Part shown: positions 35,138-45,023 of the stretch, piece by piece
How the letters are laid out: each line of letters starts with the position of its first letter
Position numbering within the stretch: position 1 is the first letter of the stretch
Assembly (NCBI RefSeq): GCF_009908285.1
Contig: NZ_JAAARM010000005.1
Location: 186,001-250,000 of the forward strand
Reading direction: 5' to 3'
DNA: 64,000 nucleotides
From: Pseudomonas sp. Fl4BN1
GTDB taxonomy: Bacteria > Pseudomonadota > Gammaproteobacteria > Pseudomonadales > Pseudomonadaceae
Translations under genes and position numbers: made by a program
The notes under the pieces: model-generated
Seen by the model: the letters and a program-made list of their open reading frames with translations, nothing else
What the model was told of the DNA's origin: nothing
Database searches by the model: none

Positions 35138-35623
35138 GTGAACACTCGTCTCGTGCCTTATGAACAGCTCGACAACCAACAGCGGGCGCACCTGCTGAAC
35201 TTTGAACTACAGCCAGGGCAAAAGGCATTTTCAGGGGACATTCACGGCGCGCTGTATACCCTGGCCAATGCCCCGGAGGGCGCGGCCAAGGGCTTCGCCC
35301 TGCTCAGCAATGCACTACCGGTGGCCTTCCTGCTGCTCAAGCGCCCACCGTGCCTGCCGGCCTGGGCGGATGCCGACAGCGCCACCCTGCATGCCCTGCA
35401 AGTGGACCAGCGGGTCCAGGGCCAGGGCTTTGGCAAAGCCTGCTTGCAGGCCGTGCCCGCCGTCGCGCGCCAGACCTGGCCGGACCTCAAGGGCCTGATG
35501 CTGGCGGTGGACGCCGACAACCAGGTGGCGTTCAACCTCTACCTCAAGCTGGGCTGGGTCGAAAACGGCGAGGCCTACAAGGGCCGGATCGGTTATGAGC
35601 GCAGGATGGTGCTGGCGTTTTAA
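35138..35623 (+). CDS. GNAT-family N-acetyltransferase
   Basis: A 161-aa acetyltransferase. The acetyl-CoA site is LHALQVDQRVQGQGFGKACL, with DADNQVAFNLYLKLGWVENG as the C-terminal GNAT motif. The substrate is unknown. Start at GTG 35138 (VNTRLVPYE) because the longer frame from 34829 crosses the decayed NTF2-like region and has no resemblance to the family; the ribosome site is weak. Isolated gene. Confidence 0.8.
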   Translation: MNTRLVPYEQLDNQQRAHLLNFELQPGQKAFSGDIHGALYTLANAPEGAAKGFALLSNALPVAFLLLKRPPCLPAWADADSATLHALQVDQRVQGQGFGKACLQAVPAVARQTWPDLKGLMLAVDADNQVAFNLYLKLGWVENGEAYKGRIGYERRMVLAF

Positions 35624-35689
35624 CGCCTGGGAATCCACTCAAGCTCTGTTCACGAGCATGAGAACGGCCGTATCCAGGGGGCCTTGGGT

Positions 35690-36196
35690 TCATTGCACCG
35701 CCAGGTCCAGCACCATCTCATGCCAGGCCATGCCTCCGTGGTCCGACTCCGAAGCCTTGATATAGACGAAGCAGAAGCGCTCGTAGAGCGGCACATGGCG
35801 CTCCTTGCACATCAGATGGATCCGCGCCTTACCCTGCTCGCCCATGCGCGCGATGAAAGACTGCAACAGTTGCCGAGACAGGCCCAGGCCCTGGAAATCC
35901 GGATGCACCACCACTGACATGATCACCACTTCGGAGCCGGCCGGGTCATGGCCGATCAGCTCCTTGAACGCCTCATCGGCCATCTGTACCTCGAAGGTAG
36001 CGCCGGAGTTGATGAAGCCGGCCACCTGCCCATCCACTTCGGCGACGATAAAACCCTCGGGCCAGGCAGTGATGCGAGTGGCGATCTTTTCCCGGGTCGC
36101 GGCTTCGTCACCTTCATAGGCCAGGGTTTCGATGGCGAAGCAGCGGTCCAGGTCAGTGCTCAGGACGGTGCGGATCAGCGGGGTCGAAGCGGTCAT
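35690..36196 (-). CDS. GNAT-family N-acetyltransferase (AANAT-like)
   Basis: A 168-aa acetyltransferase. VVIMSVVVHPDFQGLGLSRQ is the acetyl-CoA pyrophosphate loop; the N-terminus (FAIETLAYEGDEAATREKIATR) and C-terminal RHVPLYERFCFVYI recall arylalkylamine N-acetyltransferase-like members. Substrate unknown. ATG at 36196 is chosen over one three codons upstream. Single gene. Confidence 0.83.
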   Translation of the reverse strand: MTASTPLIRTVLSTDLDRCFAIETLAYEGDEAATREKIATRITAWPEGFIVAEVDGQVAGFINSGATFEVQMADEAFKELIGHDPAGSEVVIMSVVVHPDFQGLGLSRQLLQSFIARMGEQGKARIHLMCKERHVPLYERFCFVYIKASESDHGGMAWHEMVLDLAVQ

Positions 36197-36417
36197 GGGT
36201 GGCAACCTGAAGTCGGTGAATGATGGCCGATTCTACCAATACTTGGGGGCTCGGCGGCTTGGCGTATGCAACGTATAGGGATCGCCAGCAGCGCCGTAAA
36301 GCTTTCATATAAGCCCTGGCAAGGCCTGCGCCAAGGGATTATCTATCAGTTCCCCGACGCCTCGTGGCCGGCCCCAACAGGCCGGAGCTACCGCGTCTTG
36401 CCCACAGGACCTTGATC

Positions 36418-36570
36418 ATGAGCAATACCCAGATCGGCCTTTTGATGTTGTTCGGCATCAGCGCTTTCGGTTGCATCACCTTGTACATCGACTTCCTGCA
36501 TGAGCGCCGCGGCGGCAAGCAATCGCCGACCGACGCCGCGCCGCAGGATCAAAGCCCTACCAGGCGATAG
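36418..36570 (+). CDS. Small single-pass membrane protein
   Basis: A 50-aa protein: an N-terminal hydrophobic helix (IGLLMLFGISAFGCITLYI) followed by a polar, charged tail (LHERRGGKQSPTDAAPQDQ). It resembles short unannotated pseudomonad membrane proteins. AGGA is nine bases upstream of the ATG at 36418. Its 3' end overlaps kdpE by 22 bp on the opposite strand. Function unknown. Confidence 0.6.
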   Translation: MSNTQIGLLMLFGISAFGCITLYIDFLHERRGGKQSPTDAAPQDQSPTRR

Positions 36571-37241
36571 CCCACCTGCAACTCGGTGATCAGGTGCTGG
36601 GGCTGAGCCGGGTCAGCCTCCAGCTTCTGCCGCAGATGAGCCATGTGCACCCGCAGGTAATGGGCGCGATCGACATAGTCCAGGCCCCAGACTTCCAGCA
36701 GCAACTGGCGATGGGTCAGGACCCGGCTCTGGCCACGGATCAGCGCGCAGAGCAGGCGGTATTCAATCGGCGTGAGATGCACCAACTGCCCATCGCGGCG
36801 CACCTCATGGGTGGCCAGATCCACCTCGATGCTGCCAAAGGTCACTTTGCTGGTGGTCGCCGCCGTGCCGCTCTGGCCGTGACGCCGCAGTTGCGCGCGA
36901 ATCCGCGCCAGCAACTCGGGCACACCAAACGGCTTGACCAGATAGTCGTCGGCACCGGCATCCAGGGCGGCGACTTTCTCGTCTTCCCGATCCCGCGCCG
37001 AGAGCACCAGGATCGGCACCGCCAGCCAGCCCCGCAGCTCACTGATCAGCTGTTTGCCGTCGCCGTCCGGCAGGCCCAGGTCGACAATCACCAGGTCCGG
37101 CTGGCGACTGGCGGCATGGATCAGGGCGCGCTTGACGCTGTCGGCCTCGAACACCTGGAAACCTTCGTCCTCCAGGGCGATGCCGACAAAGCGGCGGATA
37201 TTGGCTTCGTCCTCGACGATCAGGATGCGTGCGCTGCTCAT
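36549..37241 (-). CDS. kdpE: Response regulator KdpE
   Basis: A 230-aa OmpR-family regulator. Receiver domain with phospho-acceptor Asp54 in VIVDLGLPDGDG, acidic pocket VEDE, and KPFGVPELLARIRAQLRR; winged-helix domain with HLTPIEYRLLCALIRGQSRV and VWGLDYVDRAHYLRVHMAHL. It activates the kdp structural genes when potassium is low. The ATG overlaps the kdpD stop by 4 bp. Confidence 0.95.
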   Translation of the reverse strand: MSSARILIVEDEANIRRFVGIALEDEGFQVFEADSVKRALIHAASRQPDLVIVDLGLPDGDGKQLISELRGWLAVPILVLSARDREDEKVAALDAGADDYLVKPFGVPELLARIRAQLRRHGQSGTAATTSKVTFGSIEVDLATHEVRRDGQLVHLTPIEYRLLCALIRGQSRVLTHRQLLLEVWGLDYVDRAHYLRVHMAHLRQKLEADPAQPQHLITELQVGYRLVGL

Positions 37242-39937
37242 AGGGCTTCCATGGAAGGCGGTTGTCCCGCCGGCAAGGTAATGACAAAACTCAGCCCGGC
37301 ATCGGCGTGAGGCTGGGCCTCGATACGTCCGCCATGGGCTTCGACAATGCGTTTGGCCAGGGCCAGTCCCAGGCCGATCCCGGCCACGGCGGACTCTTGC
37401 TGGCCTCGGCTGAAGGCCTCGAACAGGCTGTCCGGGGAACTGCCCTTGGGACAGCCAGGACCTGAATCGCTGACCTGCAGAATGATCTGCTGGTCGACCT
37501 GGCGGGCAGTGATCTGCACCAGGGTTCCGGCCGGGGTGTACTTGGCGGCATTGTCCAGCAGGTTCACCAGCACCCGCTCCAACAGCAGCGCATCCACTTC
37601 CACCAGGGGTAGATGTGGCGCCATGACAACCCGCAGTTCATGCCTGGCCAAGGGCTCGCGCAATTGACGCAGGGCGCTGCCGACAATCTCTTCCAACGAG
37701 TTCCACTGACGGTTCAGGCGCACTCCGCGCTCTTGCATCCGCGCCATGTCCAGCAGGTTCTCGATCAGCCGCTGCATCGAGGTGGCTTGATCGTGAATGC
37801 CGCGCAACAGTTGCGGCAGCACGCCACTCGGAGCGTGGGGCAACGCCGCGTCGGCAGCCCCGATGATGGTGGTCAGCGGGGTACGCAGGTCGTGGGAAAT
37901 GGCCGCCAGCAAGGTGTTGCGCATGCGCTCGCCTTCCATCTGCACCACGGTGCTCTGGGCCACTTCGACGTAATGCACCCGCTCCAGGGCAATCGCCAGT
38001 TGGCTCATGCAAGCCTCCAGCAGGCGTTGCTCCTCAGGCTCCTTGAGCCGTTCAGCGTCCGCCAGTTCCAGCACCAGCACCCCACGCACGCGCATTGGCG
38101 CCTTGAGCGGCAGATAGCAACCCTTGGCCGCCGCCAGGGTATCGGTGCCCCGCCCTGCTGGCTGGCCATGGTCGTAGGCCCACTGGGCAATACTCTCGTC
38201 AATTGCCAAGACGTTGGCGCTCAAGGCCCGCACGCGATTGTCGGCATCCGGCAGTGCCAGCCCGACCCGGGCCTCGAACACCCCGCTGAAGGTGCGCAGG
38301 GCCATGGCGCAGATCTGCTCCTCGGTCAGGGCCGCCGACAACTCCCGAGCCAGGCCGGCCAGGGAAGTGGCGCGGCGCTCGCCCTCGGCAGCGGTGCGTG
38401 CCTGATGGCGCAGGCGCGCGGTGAGCTGGCCGGTGATCAGGGCAATGCCGAGCATCAGGGCAAAGGTGAAAAAATACTGGGTGTCGTTGACCGTGAACGA
38501 CCATACCGGCTGGACGAAGAAGAAGTCGAAGCACAACACCGCCAGCATCGCCGCCCAGACACCCGGGCCGCGTCCATAGCGCAGGGCCACCAGGACCACG
38601 GTGAGCAGGAACAGCATGACCACGTTGGCCGGGTCGAAAACCTTCAACAACAGCGCCGCCACCGCCGTCGCGGCAAAACACGCAAGGCTGGCCCACAGGT
38701 AGGCCGGCGCGCGACTGGGGGTCAAACCGGCCTCGGGCTTTTCCACAGGTGCCTGGCGTCGGCTCAGGGGGCCATTGGCGATCACGATCTGGTCGATTTC
38801 CGGGTGCTGGCGACTGATGCGGTCGCTCACCGACTGATGCCAGAACTGCCAGACCTTGCGCGGGTAATGCCCCAGCACCAGGCGGTTGGCGTTGTGCTCA
38901 CGGGCGCAAGCCACCAGGGCTTCGGCCACATCCAGGCCGGGCAAGGTGGCGGTCTCGGCACCAAACTCGGCGGCCAGGGCCAGGGTCTTCATGGCCGCGG
39001 CATAACGGCCGGCGCCGGTGCCACGGCCGCCCCGTTGCGCCGAGGCCACATGCACCACGATCCAGTCGGCTTCGAGCTTCTGCGCCAGGCGCGCGGCCTC
39101 ACGTACCAGGCGCTCATCCGCCGGGTCACCGGCCACGCCCACCAACAACCGCTCCCGAGCCGGCCACAAGGCATTGATCGAACGCTCGCGACGGTAATCG
39201 CGCATCTGCGCATCGACCCGGTCGGCGGTGCGGCGCAGGGTCAGTTCACGCAGGGCCAGCAAGTTGCCCTTGCGAAAGAAGTTGCGTGAAGCGCGCTCGG
39301 CCTGGGGCCCCATGTAGACCTTGCCGTCCTTGAGGCGACGCAGCAGGTCATCCGGCGGCAGGTCGATCACCAGCACTTCGTGGGCTTCATCGAACAAGTG
39401 ATCGGGCACGGTCTCACGCACGCGGATGCCGATGATCCCGCTGACGATGTCGTTGAGGCTTTCCAGGTGCTGAACGTTGAGGGTGGTCCACACATCGATG
39501 CCGGCCCGCAGCAACTCCTCCACGTCCTGCCAGCGCTTGGGATGGCGAGAGCCGGGGACGTTGCTGTGGGCCAGTTCGTCCACCAGCAGCACCGAGGGGC
39601 GTCGCGCCAAGGCGGCGTCCAGGTCGAATTCAGGCAAGGCGTAATCGCGGTGCATCAGGCTGTGGCGCTCCAGCACCTCCAGGCCCTGGAGCAGCTCGGC
39701 GGTTTCCCGACGGCCGTGGGTTTCCACCACCCCGGCCACCACGTCGCGACCCAGGGCCACTTCGTCGCGGGCGGCGGTGAGCATGGCGCAGGTCTTGCCG
39801 ACCCCGGCGTTGGAACCGAAATAGATCCGCAGCTTGCCGCGCTGGGCCGCCTGTTCATCCTGGTGCAGCTTTTCCAGCAACGCATCAGGATCGGGGCGGC
39901 CGTCACGCGGCGGGTTAATAGCATCGAGCACAGCCAT
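37238..39937 (-). CDS. kdpD: Sensor histidine kinase KdpD
   Basis: An 899-aa membrane kinase. In order: KdpD domain with a P-loop (IYFGSNAGVGKTCAML), a universal-stress-protein domain (about 250-370), four membrane helices (about 400-500, from LWASLACFAATAVAALLLKV), a GAF domain, the dimerisation helix with His682 in AAISHDLRTPLTTIIG, and a HATPase_c domain ending GIGLGLALAKRIVEAHGG. It senses potassium limitation or turgor and phosphorylates KdpE. The P-loop reads GSNAGVGKT where E. coli has GAAPGVGKT. Confidence 0.95.
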   Translation of the reverse strand: MAVLDAINPPRDGRPDPDALLEKLHQDEQAAQRGKLRIYFGSNAGVGKTCAMLTAARDEVALGRDVVAGVVETHGRRETAELLQGLEVLERHSLMHRDYALPEFDLDAALARRPSVLLVDELAHSNVPGSRHPKRWQDVEELLRAGIDVWTTLNVQHLESLNDIVSGIIGIRVRETVPDHLFDEAHEVLVIDLPPDDLLRRLKDGKVYMGPQAERASRNFFRKGNLLALRELTLRRTADRVDAQMRDYRRERSINALWPARERLLVGVAGDPADERLVREAARLAQKLEADWIVVHVASAQRGGRGTGAGRYAAAMKTLALAAEFGAETATLPGLDVAEALVACAREHNANRLVLGHYPRKVWQFWHQSVSDRISRQHPEIDQIVIANGPLSRRQAPVEKPEAGLTPSRAPAYLWASLACFAATAVAALLLKVFDPANVVMLFLLTVVLVALRYGRGPGVWAAMLAVLCFDFFFVQPVWSFTVNDTQYFFTFALMLGIALITGQLTARLRHQARTAAEGERRATSLAGLARELSAALTEEQICAMALRTFSGVFEARVGLALPDADNRVRALSANVLAIDESIAQWAYDHGQPAGRGTDTLAAAKGCYLPLKAPMRVRGVLVLELADAERLKEPEEQRLLEACMSQLAIALERVHYVEVAQSTVVQMEGERMRNTLLAAISHDLRTPLTTIIGAADAALPHAPSGVLPQLLRGIHDQATSMQRLIENLLDMARMQERGVRLNRQWNSLEEIVGSALRQLREPLARHELRVVMAPHLPLVEVDALLLERVLVNLLDNAAKYTPAGTLVQITARQVDQQIILQVSDSGPGCPKGSSPDSLFEAFSRGQQESAVAGIGLGLALAKRIVEAHGGRIEAQPHADAGLSFVITLPAGQPPSMEAL

Positions 39938-39952
39938 GATTTTCCTTAAATG

Positions 39953-39986
39953 AACAACGCGGCGCTCCAGGGAGCGCCGCGTTGTT
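39953..39986. repeat. 16-bp perfect hairpin between kdpB and kdpD
   Basis: AACAACGCGGCGCTCC at 39953-39968 pairs perfectly with GGAGCGCCGCGTTGTT at 39971-39986 across a 2-base centre. It starts 10 bp after the kdpB stop and ends 15 bp before the kdpD ATG. There is no T-run on the minus strand, so it is more likely an RNA-stability or partial-attenuation element that separates pump from regulator expression. Confidence 0.7.
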
Positions 39987-39995
39987 TCAGTCCTG

Positions 39996-42068
39996 TCAGA
40001 CCAGGCCGAGTCCGGCCAGCAGCATGTCGATCAGCTTGATCCCGGCAAAGGGTACCAGCACCCCGCCCAGACCATAGATCAACAAGTTGCGGTTGAGCAG
40101 TGCCGCCGCACCGATGGCCCGGTACTTCACCCCCTTGAGCGCCAGGGGGATGAGGAACACGATGATCAGGGCATTGAAGATCACCGCACTGAGGATCGCC
40201 GAGTTGGGGCTGGTCAAGTGCATCACGTTCAATGCGCCCAACTGCGGGTAAGTGGCGACAAAGGCGGCCGGTACGATAGCAAAATACTTGGCCACGTCGT
40301 TGGCCACGCTGAAGGTGGTCAGCGCGCCCCGGGTCATGAGCATCTGCTTGCCCACTTCCACCACCTCGATCAGCTTGGTCGGGTTGCTGTCCAGGTCGAC
40401 CATGTTGCCCGCTTCCTTGGCGGCCTGGGTGCCACTGTTCATCGCCACCGCCACGTCGGCCTGGGCCAGGGCCGGGGCGTCGTTGGTGCCGTCGCCGGTC
40501 ATGGCCACCAGCTTGCCCTTGGCCTGGTAATCGCGGATCAGTTGCAGTTTGTCCTCGGGACGCGCCTCGGCGAGAAAATCATCGACCCCGGCTTCCACGG
40601 CAATCGCCGCAGCCGTCAGGCGGTTGTCGCCGGTGATCATCACGGTCTTGATCCCCATGCGCCGCAGTTCGGCAAAACGCTCCTTGATCCCACCCTTGAC
40701 CACGTCCTTGAGTTCCACCACGCCCAGGGCCTGGGCGCCGTCGCTGACCACCAGCGGCGTGCTGCCACGGCGCGAGACTTCATCGACCTTGGCCTGCAAC
40801 GCCGGCGGGAAGCTGCCCCCCAAAGCCTCGATATGCCGGCGAATGGCATCAGCCGCGCCCTTGCGAATGCTGCGTCCGTCCGGCAGGTCGACGCCGCTCA
40901 TGCGGGTCTGCGCGGTGAACTGCACAAAGCTTGCACCGAGGGCATTGATGTCCCGCCCACGGATGTCGAACTTCTGCTTGGCCAGCACCACGATGCTCCG
41001 GCCTTCGGGGGTTTCGTCCGCCAGGGAAGCCAGTTGCGCGGCATCTGCCAGCTCGCTGTCCTTGATTCCCGGAGCCGGCAGGAAGGCGCTGGCCTGGCGG
41101 TTGCCCAGGGTGATGGTGCCGGTCTTGTCCAGCAGCAACACGTCCACGTCCCCCGCCGCTTCCACCGCGCGCCCGGAGGTGGCGATGACGTTGGCCGACA
41201 TCATCCGGCTCATGCCCGCCACGCCGATGGCCGAGAGCAGCCCGCCGATGGTAGTGGGGATCAGGCACACCAGCAGCGCCACCATCACCGTGGCGCTGAC
41301 CACATTGCCGGTGCCACTCATGGCCACGGCGAAGATCGAGTACGGGCTCAGGGTCACGATCACCAGCAGGAACAGCAAGGTCAGGCCCACCAGGAGAATG
41401 GTCAGGGCCACCTCGTTGGGGGTCTTCTGGCGCTTGGCGGACTCCACCATGGAGATCATGCGGTCCAGGAACGACTCGCCGGGGTTAACGCTGATGCGCA
41501 CCACCAACCAGTCGGAAAGCACCTTGGTGCCGCCAGTGACCGAGGAAAAATCGCCCCCTGCCTCGCGGATCACCGGTGCCGATTCGCCGGTGATGGCGCT
41601 CTCGTCCACGGTGGCCACGCCTTCGATCACCTCCCCGTCCAGGGGCACCAGGTCGCCGGCTTCGATCAGCACCACCATGTCCTTGCGCAGTTCGCTGGCG
41701 GCCATGGGCAGCCAGGCGGCACCGTGCCTGGGCTGCTGCAACAGCTTGGCCAGGGTCTGGCGCTTCATGCCCTTGAGGCTCGCAGCCTGGGCTCGACTGC
41801 GGCCCTCGGCCAGGGCCTCGGCGAAGTTGGCAAACAGTACGGTGAACCACAGCCACAGAGTGATGCTGAGGATGAAGCCGCTAGGGGCTTCACCCTCACC
41901 GCCCAGGGACTGCAACCACAACAATGTGGTGAGCAGGCTGCCCAGGTAGACCACGAACATCACCGGGTTCTTCCACTGCGCCTGGGGCAGCAGTTTCTTC
42001 ACGGCATCCAGGCACGCCGTGAGCAACAGCCCACGGTCGAACAAAGGTGTACGAGCGTTCTTACTCAT
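39996..42068 (-). CDS. kdpB: Potassium-transporting P-type ATPase catalytic subunit KdpB
   Basis: A 690-aa P-type ATPase. The phosphorylation motif is [12 protein letters not shown] with Asp314; [19 protein letters not shown] holds the actuator loop and its regulatory serine; [20 protein letters not shown] is the hinge. Seven membrane helices. It hydrolyses ATP to drive K+ uptake through KdpA. In this operon it follows kdpC rather than preceding it. Confidence 0.95.
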   Translation of the reverse strand: MSKNARTPLFDRGLLLTACLDAVKKLLPQAQWKNPVMFVVYLGSLLTTLLWLQSLGGEGEAPSGFILSITLWLWFTVLFANFAEALAEGRSRAQAASLKGMKRQTLAKLLQQPRHGAAWLPMAASELRKDMVVLIEAGDLVPLDGEVIEGVATVDESAITGESAPVIREAGGDFSSVTGGTKVLSDWLVVRISVNPGESFLDRMISMVESAKRQKTPNEVALTILLVGLTLLFLLVIVTLSPYSIFAVAMSGTGNVVSATVMVALLVCLIPTTIGGLLSAIGVAGMSRMMSANVIATSGRAVEAAGDVDVLLLDKTGTITLGNRQASAFLPAPGIKDSELADAAQLASLADETPEGRSIVVLAKQKFDIRGRDINALGASFVQFTAQTRMSGVDLPDGRSIRKGAADAIRRHIEALGGSFPPALQAKVDEVSRRGSTPLVVSDGAQALGVVELKDVVKGGIKERFAELRRMGIKTVMITGDNRLTAAAIAVEAGVDDFLAEARPEDKLQLIRDYQAKGKLVAMTGDGTNDAPALAQADVAVAMNSGTQAAKEAGNMVDLDSNPTKLIEVVEVGKQMLMTRGALTTFSVANDVAKYFAIVPAAFVATYPQLGALNVMHLTSPNSAILSAVIFNALIIVFLIPLALKGVKYRAIGAAALLNRNLLIYGLGGVLVPFAGIKLIDMLLAGLGLV

Positions 42069-42080
42069 GGTCGCTGTCTC

Positions 42081-42764
42081 TTACTCACTGGCCGCAAGCG
42101 GCGAGGAATGCACGGGTGCCAGGGCATCCAGCGCGAGGTTCAGTTGCAGCACATTGACCCGGGGCTCGCCCAGCAGGCCGAAGGTGCGGCTTTCGCTGTG
42201 GTCCTGCAGCAGCGCCTCCAGATCGACCAGGGGCACCTGCCTCAGGCGGGCGACCCGGCTCAGTTGCAACTGGGCGTTGGCCAGGGAAATGTGCGGGTCC
42301 AGGCCTGAGGCCGAGGCGGTCACTGCGTCCACCGGTACCGGAGTGTCCGCCGCCAGACCATTGAGCTGGCGGTAGGCGGCGACACGCGCCGCCACACTGT
42401 CCAGCAGCTTCTGGCTGGTGGGCCCCAGGTTGCTGGCGCCACTGGCCCCGGCGTTGTAGGGCTGGGGCACGCTCTTGCTCGGGTCCAGCGGATCGCTGCC
42501 GAGGGTCATGCTCGGGCGGCCCTGGAAATACTCCGGCCGGGTGAACCCCTGGCCGATCAGCCGTGATCCCACCACCAAGCCGTCACGCTCTACCAGGCTG
42601 CCCTGTGCCTGGAACGGAAACAGCAGGTTGGCCAACAAGGTGGCCGCCAGCGGATAGGCCAGCCCGGTCAGCAGCATGAAGAACACCGCCGCCACCAGCA
42701 CCGGGCGCAACAGGCCCTTGAACAGCACCGAGGTGGTGCCTTGGGTTTGCATTTGCGTAGTCAT
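42081..42764 (-). CDS. kdpC: Potassium-transporting ATPase subunit KdpC
   Basis: A 227-aa subunit with one N-terminal helix (LVAAVFFMLLTGLAYPLAATLL), then SLVERDGLVVGSRLIGQGF, YFQGRPSM and DAVTASASGLDPHISLANAQ, all KdpC signatures. It stabilises the KdpA-KdpB complex and raises ATP affinity. The gene lies between kdpA and kdpB, 12 bp before kdpB, instead of after it. Confidence 0.95.
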   Translation of the reverse strand: MTTQMQTQGTTSVLFKGLLRPVLVAAVFFMLLTGLAYPLAATLLANLLFPFQAQGSLVERDGLVVGSRLIGQGFTRPEYFQGRPSMTLGSDPLDPSKSVPQPYNAGASGASNLGPTSQKLLDSVAARVAAYRQLNGLAADTPVPVDAVTASASGLDPHISLANAQLQLSRVARLRQVPLVDLEALLQDHSESRTFGLLGEPRVNVLQLNLALDALAPVHSSPLAASE

Positions 42765-42773
42765 CACAACCCC

Positions 42774-44480
42774 TTACTTGTAGGTCTGGCCGGCCAGCAA
42801 CTGCAGTTGCTCGACCAGTGGGCCGAGCGCGAGCGCCGGCAGGAACGTCAGGCCACCGACCACCAGCACCACGAACACCACCAGGAACATGAACAGCGGA
42901 GTCGCGGTGGGAATGGTGCCGGCGCCGGCCGGAATGTTCTTTTTCGCCGCCAGGGAACCGGCCACGGCCAGCATCGGCAGCATGGTGAAGAAGCGCCCCA
43001 TGAGCATCGCCAGACCGATGGTGGTGTTGAAGAACGGCGTGTTGGCATTCAGGCCGGCGAACGCCGAACCGTTGTTCGCGGTGCCCGAGGCGTAGGCGTA
43101 GAGCACCTCGCTGAACCCGTGGGGCCCGAGGTTGTTGAGGCTGTTCAGCGTGTCCGGCCACAGGGCTGCCAAGGCGGTGAAGCCGAGGATGCAGATGGGG
43201 TGCGCCAGCACCGAGAGCATCACCAGCTTGATCTCCCGGGCCTCGATCTTCTTGCCGAGAAACTCCGGGCTGCGGCCGATCATCATGCCCACCAGGAACA
43301 CCGTCAGCAGGGCGTACTGGATCAGGTTGATAAAGCCCACGCCATCACCACCGAACACGCAGTTGAGCATCATCTGCGCCAGGGGCACGAAACCGCCCAT
43401 GGGGGTCAGCGAGTCATGCATGGCGTTCACCGAACCGGTGGTGGCGCCAGTGGTGGTGGTAACGAACAGCGCAGTGTCGGCGATGCCGAAACGCAGCTCC
43501 TTGCCTTCCATGTTGCCGCCGCTCTGGGTCGCCGACAGTTGCTGGTCGGCGCCCGCCTGGGTCAACAGCGGATTACCGCCCTGCTCCGCGGTGAAGACGA
43601 TGGCCAGGAAGCCGACGAACATCACCAGGAAGGTGCCGAAGAACACCCAGCCCTGACGCCGGCGCAGCAGCATGCTGCCGAAGGTGTAGGTCAATGCCGA
43701 AGGGATCAGCAACATGCTGAGAATGTGCAGGACGTTGGTCAGCGGCGTCGGGTTCTCGAACGGATGGGCCGCGTTCATGCTGAAGAAGCCACCGCCGTTG
43801 GTGCCGATGTGCTTGATCGATTCGAAGCTCGCCACTGCGCCAACGATCAACTGCTGCTGGGCACCTTCCAGGGTGGTAGCCAGGACCTGGGAGTTGAGGG
43901 TCTGGGGCATGCCCTGCCAGACATAGACCAGGGCCATCAGCAGGCACAGCGGCAGCATCACCCGGTACAGGGTGCGGGTGAAGTCTACCCAGTAGTTGCC
44001 GATATCCGCTGAGTTGGAGCGGCTCAGGCCACGAATGAAGCCGGCGGCCGCCACCACTCCGGCGGTAGCACCGACGAACATCAAGAAGGTGATCACCGCC
44101 ATCTGGCTGAAGTTCGACAGGCTGCTTTCCCCGGAATAGGCCTGCCAGTTGGTGTTGGTGATAAAGGACGCGGCGGTGTTGAACGCCAGGTCCGGGGTTT
44201 GCGCCGCCAGCCCCAGGGGGTTGAGGGGCGTCATGCCCTGCAGGCGCAGTATCAGGTAGCCCAGGAGCATCATCGCCGCGTTGGACAGCAACAGCGCCGA
44301 GCCATAACGGGCCCAGCCCATGGTTTCGCCGGGGTCGATCCCCAGCAGGCGGTAGGTGGCCCGCTCCGGCAAGGCATGCCCATGGCCACTGAAGACCCGG
44401 GTCAGCCATTTGCCCATGAGCACGGCGAGCCCGGTCATTACCCCGAGGATCACCGCGTATTCCAGCACAGTACTCAACAT
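42774..44480 (-). CDS. kdpA: Potassium-transporting ATPase channel subunit KdpA
   Basis: A 568-aa channel-like subunit of the SKT superfamily with about ten membrane helices. Four selectivity-filter repeats are recognisable (for example [15 protein letters not shown], the region around [27 protein letters not shown] and [18 protein letters not shown]). It selects K+ with high affinity. It is separated from kdpC by 9 bp. Confidence 0.95.
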   Translation of the reverse strand: MLSTVLEYAVILGVMTGLAVLMGKWLTRVFSGHGHALPERATYRLLGIDPGETMGWARYGSALLLSNAAMMLLGYLILRLQGMTPLNPLGLAAQTPDLAFNTAASFITNTNWQAYSGESSLSNFSQMAVITFLMFVGATAGVVAAAGFIRGLSRSNSADIGNYWVDFTRTLYRVMLPLCLLMALVYVWQGMPQTLNSQVLATTLEGAQQQLIVGAVASFESIKHIGTNGGGFFSMNAAHPFENPTPLTNVLHILSMLLIPSALTYTFGSMLLRRRQGWVFFGTFLVMFVGFLAIVFTAEQGGNPLLTQAGADQQLSATQSGGNMEGKELRFGIADTALFVTTTTGATTGSVNAMHDSLTPMGGFVPLAQMMLNCVFGGDGVGFINLIQYALLTVFLVGMMIGRSPEFLGKKIEAREIKLVMLSVLAHPICILGFTALAALWPDTLNSLNNLGPHGFSEVLYAYASGTANNGSAFAGLNANTPFFNTTIGLAMLMGRFFTMLPMLAVAGSLAAKKNIPAGAGTIPTATPLFMFLVVFVVLVVGGLTFLPALALGPLVEQLQLLAGQTYK

Positions 44481-44493
44481 GTCGATGCTCCGC

Positions 44494-44577
44494 TCAAATC
44501 TTGCCCATGGCGACGATGACCAGGGCCGTCAGTACAAAGAACCCCAGGGACAGGCCCACGAAGATCAGGTCGTACAT
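44494..44577 (-). CDS. 27-aa single-helix membrane peptide between kdpF and kdpA
   Basis: An ATG at 44577 with AAAGGA eight bases upstream opens a 27-aa frame, [20 protein letters not shown] then IVAMGKI, ending in TGA 13 bp before kdpA. One hydrophobic helix fills it. It resembles the small extra membrane peptides found just upstream of kdpF/kdpA in some bacteria rather than KdpF itself, which is encoded at 44648-44746. The strong ribosome site and tight operon position argue that it is translated. Confidence 0.6.
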   Translation of the reverse strand: MYDLIFVGLSLGFFVLTALVIVAMGKI

Positions 44578-44647
44578 GGCTGGTTTCCTTTCTCGATAAA
44601 GCCCGGACGGGCAAATGAACATGCTTGGGAAACGCTGAGTGCGCTCA

Positions 44648-44746
44648 TCAGAATTTCTCGGCACGAATCAACGCGTAACCCAGGTAGGCAAACAGCAGCA
44701 CGGCGCAAAGGCCGCTGGCGCCGTAGATGAATTCCAGTGTCAGCAA
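44648..44746 (-). CDS. kdpF: KdpF small subunit
   Basis: A 32-aa frame from a TTG at 44746 with AAGGGGAG seven bases upstream: LTLEFIYGASGLCAVLLFAY then LGYALIRAEKF. The single helix followed by Y-L-x-x-A-L-x-x-A/P-E-K/R-F is the KdpF pattern. It stabilises the KdpABC complex. It is the first gene of the operon; 277 bp of GC-rich leader separates it from the next upstream gene and should hold the KdpE-regulated promoter, though no clear KdpE site was identified. Confidence 0.75.
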   Translation of the reverse strand: MLTLEFIYGASGLCAVLLFAYLGYALIRAEKF

Positions 44747-44994
44747 GGCAGCTCCCCTTAATCCATTGAGGCGGCGCCGCAACCGCAGCTCGCGGCCCGG
44801 ACGCAACCGGTCAGGGCGCCCGTGAACGGGCCCCGGCAGGGAGGCGTGGACGGCAAATCCCCGCGCTCCTCTGCGCCACGCAGGTTAGGTGAGGGCGTAT
44901 CAAGGTCGGACACTGATTGCGGGGGGCGGTATTAAGACGGCGTATAGATTGATGCAGCGGGGAGCTCAGAGAGGGATGGTGCCGCAGCGGGGTG

Positions 44995-45018
44995 TCGGGG
45001 GCGGGCCAGCGCCCCCGA
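44995..45018 (-). terminator. GC-rich hairpin after the GyrI-like gene
   Basis: TCGGGGGCG and CGCCCCCGA form a perfect 9-bp stem with a 6-base loop, starting 5 bp after the 45024 stop. No T-run follows, so terminator strength is uncertain; it separates the GyrI-like gene from the kdp promoter region. Confidence 0.45.
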
Positions 45019-45023
45019 ACGCC

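Noticed and set aside
40218..42308. 696-aa plus-strand ORF over kdpB
   Set aside because: His/Gln/Gly-rich antisense shadow with no family features; kdpB on the other strand is unambiguous.
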